A stretch of 64,000 nt of DNA from an uncultured Roseburia sp. (GTDB lineage: Bacteria > Bacillota > Clostridia > Lachnospirales > Lachnospiraceae). The position numbers and the translations under genes were made by a program. Below, piece after piece: positions 61,345-64,000 of the stretch. Location: assembly GCA_947647505.1 (NCBI GenBank), contig CANSKO010000004.1, forward strand, positions 62,001 to 126,000, given 5' to 3'. The number at the start of each line of letters is the position of its first letter. Position 1 is the first letter of the stretch. The notes under the pieces are model-generated. The model saw nothing but the letters and a program-made list of their open reading frames with translations, searched no databases and had not been told where the DNA came from.

Positions 61345-62223
61345 ATGGCTTTGGCAATCATTGTAATAGATGCCGGACACGGCGGGTTCGATAACGGCGC
61401 AATGTATCAGGGCAGGAAGGAAAAAGACGATAATCTGCGTCTTGCGCTGGCGGTCGGCAGAATATTAAAACAGCAGGGGTATGATGTGGTTTATACGAGG
61501 ACGACAGACGTCTATCAGTCGCCGTATGAGAAAGCGCAGATTGGAAATGAGGCGGGCGCGGATTATTTTGTTTCGTTTCACAGGAACTGGGCGGAAAATG
61601 ACAATACCTACAACGGCGTGCAGACGCTGATCTATGGCGGCGATGAGCGTGCCGAACGCATGGCGGACGCAATTAATGAGGAGCTGGAAAAGACGGGGTT
61701 TGCCAATCTTGGAATTGAAGAGCGGACGGGGCTTGCCGTGCTGCGGCGGACGGAGATGCCTGCGGTGCTGATTGAAGCCGGATTTATCAATCACGACAGG
61801 GACAATGAAATTTTTGACAATAATTTTAATGAAGTCGCCAGCGCGATCGCGATGGGCATTGAGCGCGCGGCGCCGTTGCAGCAGAATGTCACAAATCAGA
61901 GCAGCCGGGATGTGTTTGAGGATGGGGAGTTTGGCGATTCTGACGATGCCGGCTGTATCAACTGCCGTGGAAGGCGCAGCGAGGGCGGTCGCGTGGAAGA
62001 TCTGATTTTCGGCGTCGAGGTCGGCAGGTTCGGTTATAAGACAACGGCAAATTTTATGGCGGAACAGCTGGCGGATCAGGGCATTGCGGCATATGTTCAG
62101 GAAGAAGCGGGGCTTTTGCACGTAGTGGCGGGAAAAGAGGATTCTTTGGAGGATGCGTTAAAGCTGCAGCGAAAGCTGCGCAGTCTGGGCTACCATACGA
62201 TGATTGTGGCGTCAGACAGATAA
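61345..62223 (+). CDS. N-acetylmuramoyl-L-alanine amidase (Amidase_3) with SPOR-like C-terminus
   Basis: Zinc amidase of 292 residues that cleaves the lactyl-peptide bond of peptidoglycan. DAGHGGFDNGA (His), KEKDDN (Glu) and VSFHRN (His) are the metal ligands, and VLIEAGFINHDRDN holds the catalytic Glu. After a Cys/Asp/Arg-rich linker (about 195-225), residues about 225-290 resemble a SPOR peptidoglycan-binding domain. No signal peptide or TM segment is seen, unusual for a wall enzyme. GGAGCA lies before the start. Confidence 0.87.
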   Translation: MALAIIVIDAGHGGFDNGAMYQGRKEKDDNLRLALAVGRILKQQGYDVVYTRTTDVYQSPYEKAQIGNEAGADYFVSFHRNWAENDNTYNGVQTLIYGGDERAERMADAINEELEKTGFANLGIEERTGLAVLRRTEMPAVLIEAGFINHDRDNEIFDNNFNEVASAIAMGIERAAPLQQNVTNQSSRDVFEDGEFGDSDDAGCINCRGRRSEGGRVEDLIFGVEVGRFGYKTTANFMAEQLADQGIAAYVQEEAGLLHVVAGKEDSLEDALKLQRKLRSLGYHTMIVASDR

Positions 62224-62265
62224 TGGTCTTCTGATGAGTTTTTTGAGTATTTTATATAAATTTAA

Positions 62266-62336
62266 TGCTTTTTCAGTCTGTTCTGTGATATAATAAAGCT
62301 GTCTGACGGGAATCGGGATCAGGCAGGAACGTCAGA
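62266..62336 (+). promoter_or_regulatory. extended -10 promoter and leader dyad of the alcohol dehydrogenase gene
   Basis: TGCTTT, a 17-base spacer and TGATATAAT (62286-62294) form an extended -10 promoter. TCTGACG at 62302-62308 and CGTCAGA at 62330-62336 form a 7-bp dyad at the predicted transcript start. Confidence 0.6.
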
Positions 62337-62362
62337 TAATGAAAAAAGGAGGTACCTGCAAA

Positions 62363-63580
62363 ATGGCAAGATTTACGTTACCGCGTGATCTGTATCACGG
62401 CAAAGGCTCTTTGGAGGCATTGAAATCATTTCAGGGCAAAAAAGCGATGATCTGCGTCGGAGGCGGTTCCATGAAGCGTTTTGGATTTTTGGACCGCGCC
62501 GTAGAGTACCTGAAAGAAGCGGGCATGGAAGTGGAACTGTTTGAAGGCATCGAACCGGATCCGTCCGTAGAAACGGTTATGAAGGGCGCCGAGGCGATGC
62601 TTGCGTTTGAACCGGACTGGATTGTCGCGATGGGAGGAGGCTCTCCGATCGACGCGGCGAAGGCGATGTGGATCAAATACGAATATCCCGACATGACGTT
62701 TGCGGATATGTGTAAGGTGTTCGGCATTCCAAGCCTTCGAAAAAAAGCGCATTTCTGCGCAATTTCTTCAACGTCCGGAACGGCGACGGAAGTGACGGCG
62801 TTTTCCATTATTACGGATTATCAGAAAGGGATCAAATATCCGATTGCTGATTTTGAAATTACGCCGGATGTTGCGATTGTCGATCCGGATCTGGCGGAGA
62901 CGATGCCGGAGAAGCTGGTTGCGCATACCGGCATGGACGCTATGACGCATGCGGTTGAGGCGTATGTGTCTACGGCGAATTGCGATTATACCGATCCGCT
63001 GGCGCTGCACGCGATTCGGATGATTCAGAGCGATCTTGTGGATTCTTATAACGGCGATATGGCAAAGCGGGCTTCGATGCACAACGCGCAGTGTCTTGCG
63101 GGCATGGCGTTTACAAATGCGCTTCTTGGCATCGTGCATTCGATGGCGCATAAGACGGGCGCGGCATTTGCGGATTTTGGCGCGCATATTATTCATGGCG
63201 CGGCGAATGCGATGTATCTGCCGAAAGTCATCGCATTCAATGCCAGAGAGGAAGCGGCAAAGAAGCGGTATGGCGACATTGCGGATTTTATGGGACTTGG
63301 CGGAAGCGGCCCGGATGAGAAGGTGGAGCGTTTGATTACATATCTTCGGAAGATGAACGATGCTCTGAAAATTCCGCACTGCATCAGGCAGTACGGCGCC
63401 GACAGTTATCCGACGGAGCAGGGCTTTGTGCCGGAAGCGGCATTTCTTGAGCGGCTGCCGGAGATTGCGGCAAATGCGCTTCTGGACGCCTGCACAGGCT
63501 CCAATCCCAGACAGCCGGATCAGGAGGAAATGGAGAAGCTGTTAAAATGCTGTTATTACGATACGGACGTTGATTTTTAA
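62363..63580 (+). CDS. iron-containing alcohol dehydrogenase
   Basis: Group III NAD(P)-dependent dehydrogenase of 405 residues. GGGSPIDAAKAMW binds the cofactor; metal ligands are in HTGMDAMTHAVEAYVS, GIVHSMAHKTGAAF and the AHIIHGAANAMYLP segment. It resembles butanol or 1,3-propanediol-type dehydrogenases of fermenting Clostridia and probably reduces an aldehyde during fermentation; the substrate is not predictable. ATG 62363 is about 10 bases after AGGAGG. It has its own promoter and terminator. Confidence 0.92.
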   Translation: MARFTLPRDLYHGKGSLEALKSFQGKKAMICVGGGSMKRFGFLDRAVEYLKEAGMEVELFEGIEPDPSVETVMKGAEAMLAFEPDWIVAMGGGSPIDAAKAMWIKYEYPDMTFADMCKVFGIPSLRKKAHFCAISSTSGTATEVTAFSIITDYQKGIKYPIADFEITPDVAIVDPDLAETMPEKLVAHTGMDAMTHAVEAYVSTANCDYTDPLALHAIRMIQSDLVDSYNGDMAKRASMHNAQCLAGMAFTNALLGIVHSMAHKTGAAFADFGAHIIHGAANAMYLPKVIAFNAREEAAKKRYGDIADFMGLGGSGPDEKVERLITYLRKMNDALKIPHCIRQYGADSYPTEQGFVPEAAFLERLPEIAANALLDACTGSNPRQPDQEEMEKLLKCCYYDTDVDF

Positions 63581-63595
63581 ATCAGGCGGGAAGAG

Positions 63596-63633
63596 GCCCC
63601 ATTTTAGGCATATGCTTAAAATGGGGCTTTTTT
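63596..63633 (+). terminator. terminator of the alcohol dehydrogenase gene
   Basis: GCCCCATTTTA pairs with TAAAATGGGGC, then six T; the loop contains palindromic GCATATGC. Confidence 0.92.
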
Positions 63634-63663
63634 AATCTGTTTTTAATCTTTATACCGTATAAT
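63630..63663 (+). promoter_or_regulatory. candidate OmpR-type direct repeats and promoter
   Basis: TTTTAATCT occurs at 63630-63638 and 63641-63649, an 11-base period typical of OmpR/PhoB-family sites, followed by TATAAT at 63658-63663. It precedes the truncated response regulator gene and may allow autoregulation. Confidence 0.4.
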
Positions 63664-63723
63664 AAATCGGGCATATTATAATGACAGAATAAAATAAATT
63701 GGCGTTTTACAGCAGGAGGATCT

Positions 63724-64000
63724 ATGCGATTATTGGTGGTTGAAGATGAAAAAGATTTGAACCGGATTATTGTAAAAGAGCTGGAATCGGAAGGCTATCT
63801 CGTAGACAGTTGTTTTGATGGAGAAAGCGCATTTGATTATCTGTGTATGGCGGAATATGACGGCGTTATACTGGACATCATGATTCCCAGAATGGATGGT
63901 TTTACAATTTTAAAAAAAGCGCGTGGAAAGGGGATTGCAACGCCGGTTTTGTTTTTAAGCGCAAAAAGCGATGTGAATGACATTGTGCACGGACTGGATC
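63724..64000 (+). CDS. OmpR-family response regulator, N-terminal part (cut by window end)
   Basis: Only the first 92 residues are present, all receiver domain. LLVVEDEKDLNRII gives the acidic pair, GVILDIMIPRMDG the phosphorylation Asp, and LFLSAKSDVNDIVHGLD the Ser/Thr position and following loop. The output domain is beyond the window. AGGAGGA precedes the ATG. A sensor kinase gene probably follows downstream. Confidence 0.88.
   Translation, partial: MRLLVVEDEKDLNRIIVKELESEGYLVDSCFDGESAFDYLCMAEYDGVILDIMIPRMDGFTILKKARGKGIATPVLFLSAKSDVNDIVHGLD

Overview
The window looks like a chromosomal segment from a Gram-positive anaerobe of the class Clostridia, most likely a Lachnospiraceae-type gut commensal. 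The evidence is the gene order eno-secG-rnr-smpB-ssrA, the block relA-MBL hydrolase-hemZ-hisS-aspS, TrpR-like and DUF1836 regulators, an extracellular enzyme aimed at host glycans, sigma-A type promoters, strong Shine-Dalgarno sites and frequent intrinsic terminators. Base composition is close to half GC. The species cannot be named from sequence alone.

Layout: 1-4056 carries the 3' part of enolase, secG, RNase R, smpB and tmRNA, so the ribosome-rescue set sits together. 4086-9303 holds a chemoreceptor, two PLP aminotransferases, a small membrane exporter and a lipoprotein. An orphan substrate-binding lipoprotein lies on the minus strand at 9416-10447. 10511-25464 is a headless contractile phage-tail locus (R-type tailocin, PBSX/diffocin-like). 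25480-29728 holds a TrpR-like regulator, a DUF1836 protein and a metal-efflux operon that runs into a Cu/Zn superoxide dismutase gene. 29755-34796 has two DUF4190 membrane proteins, thyA-folA and an acetolactate synthase pair. 34802-39082 has a flavin reductase, a PH-domain protein and a two-component system. Then come ileS, glgP and a 1539-residue secreted multidomain glycosidase (44969-49588), an EF-hand-like protein and a CPBP protease on the minus strand, the stringent-response and tRNA-synthetase block (51932-59479), a frameshifted surface protein, an amidase, an iron alcohol dehydrogenase and the start of a response regulator.

The most striking system is the tailocin. It has a phage repressor, a peptidase-like partner gene with a degenerate HExxH motif, an ArpU-like late activator, tail terminator, sheath, tube, tail-assembly chaperone, tape measure, a full baseplate set, a receptor-binding fibre, holins and a lysozyme. 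I see no integrase, terminase, portal, capsid or head-tail connector. Its control can be read from the DNA: repressor-like operators around a strong early promoter, a perfect LexA-type palindrome before the structural genes, a canonical -1 frameshift site in the chaperone gene, and two hairpin-plus-T sites inside the operon that could set protein ratios. The fibre ends in an autoprocessing chaperone domain (peptidase G2 type).

All identifications come from reading the sequence and from remembered family features. No database search was run.
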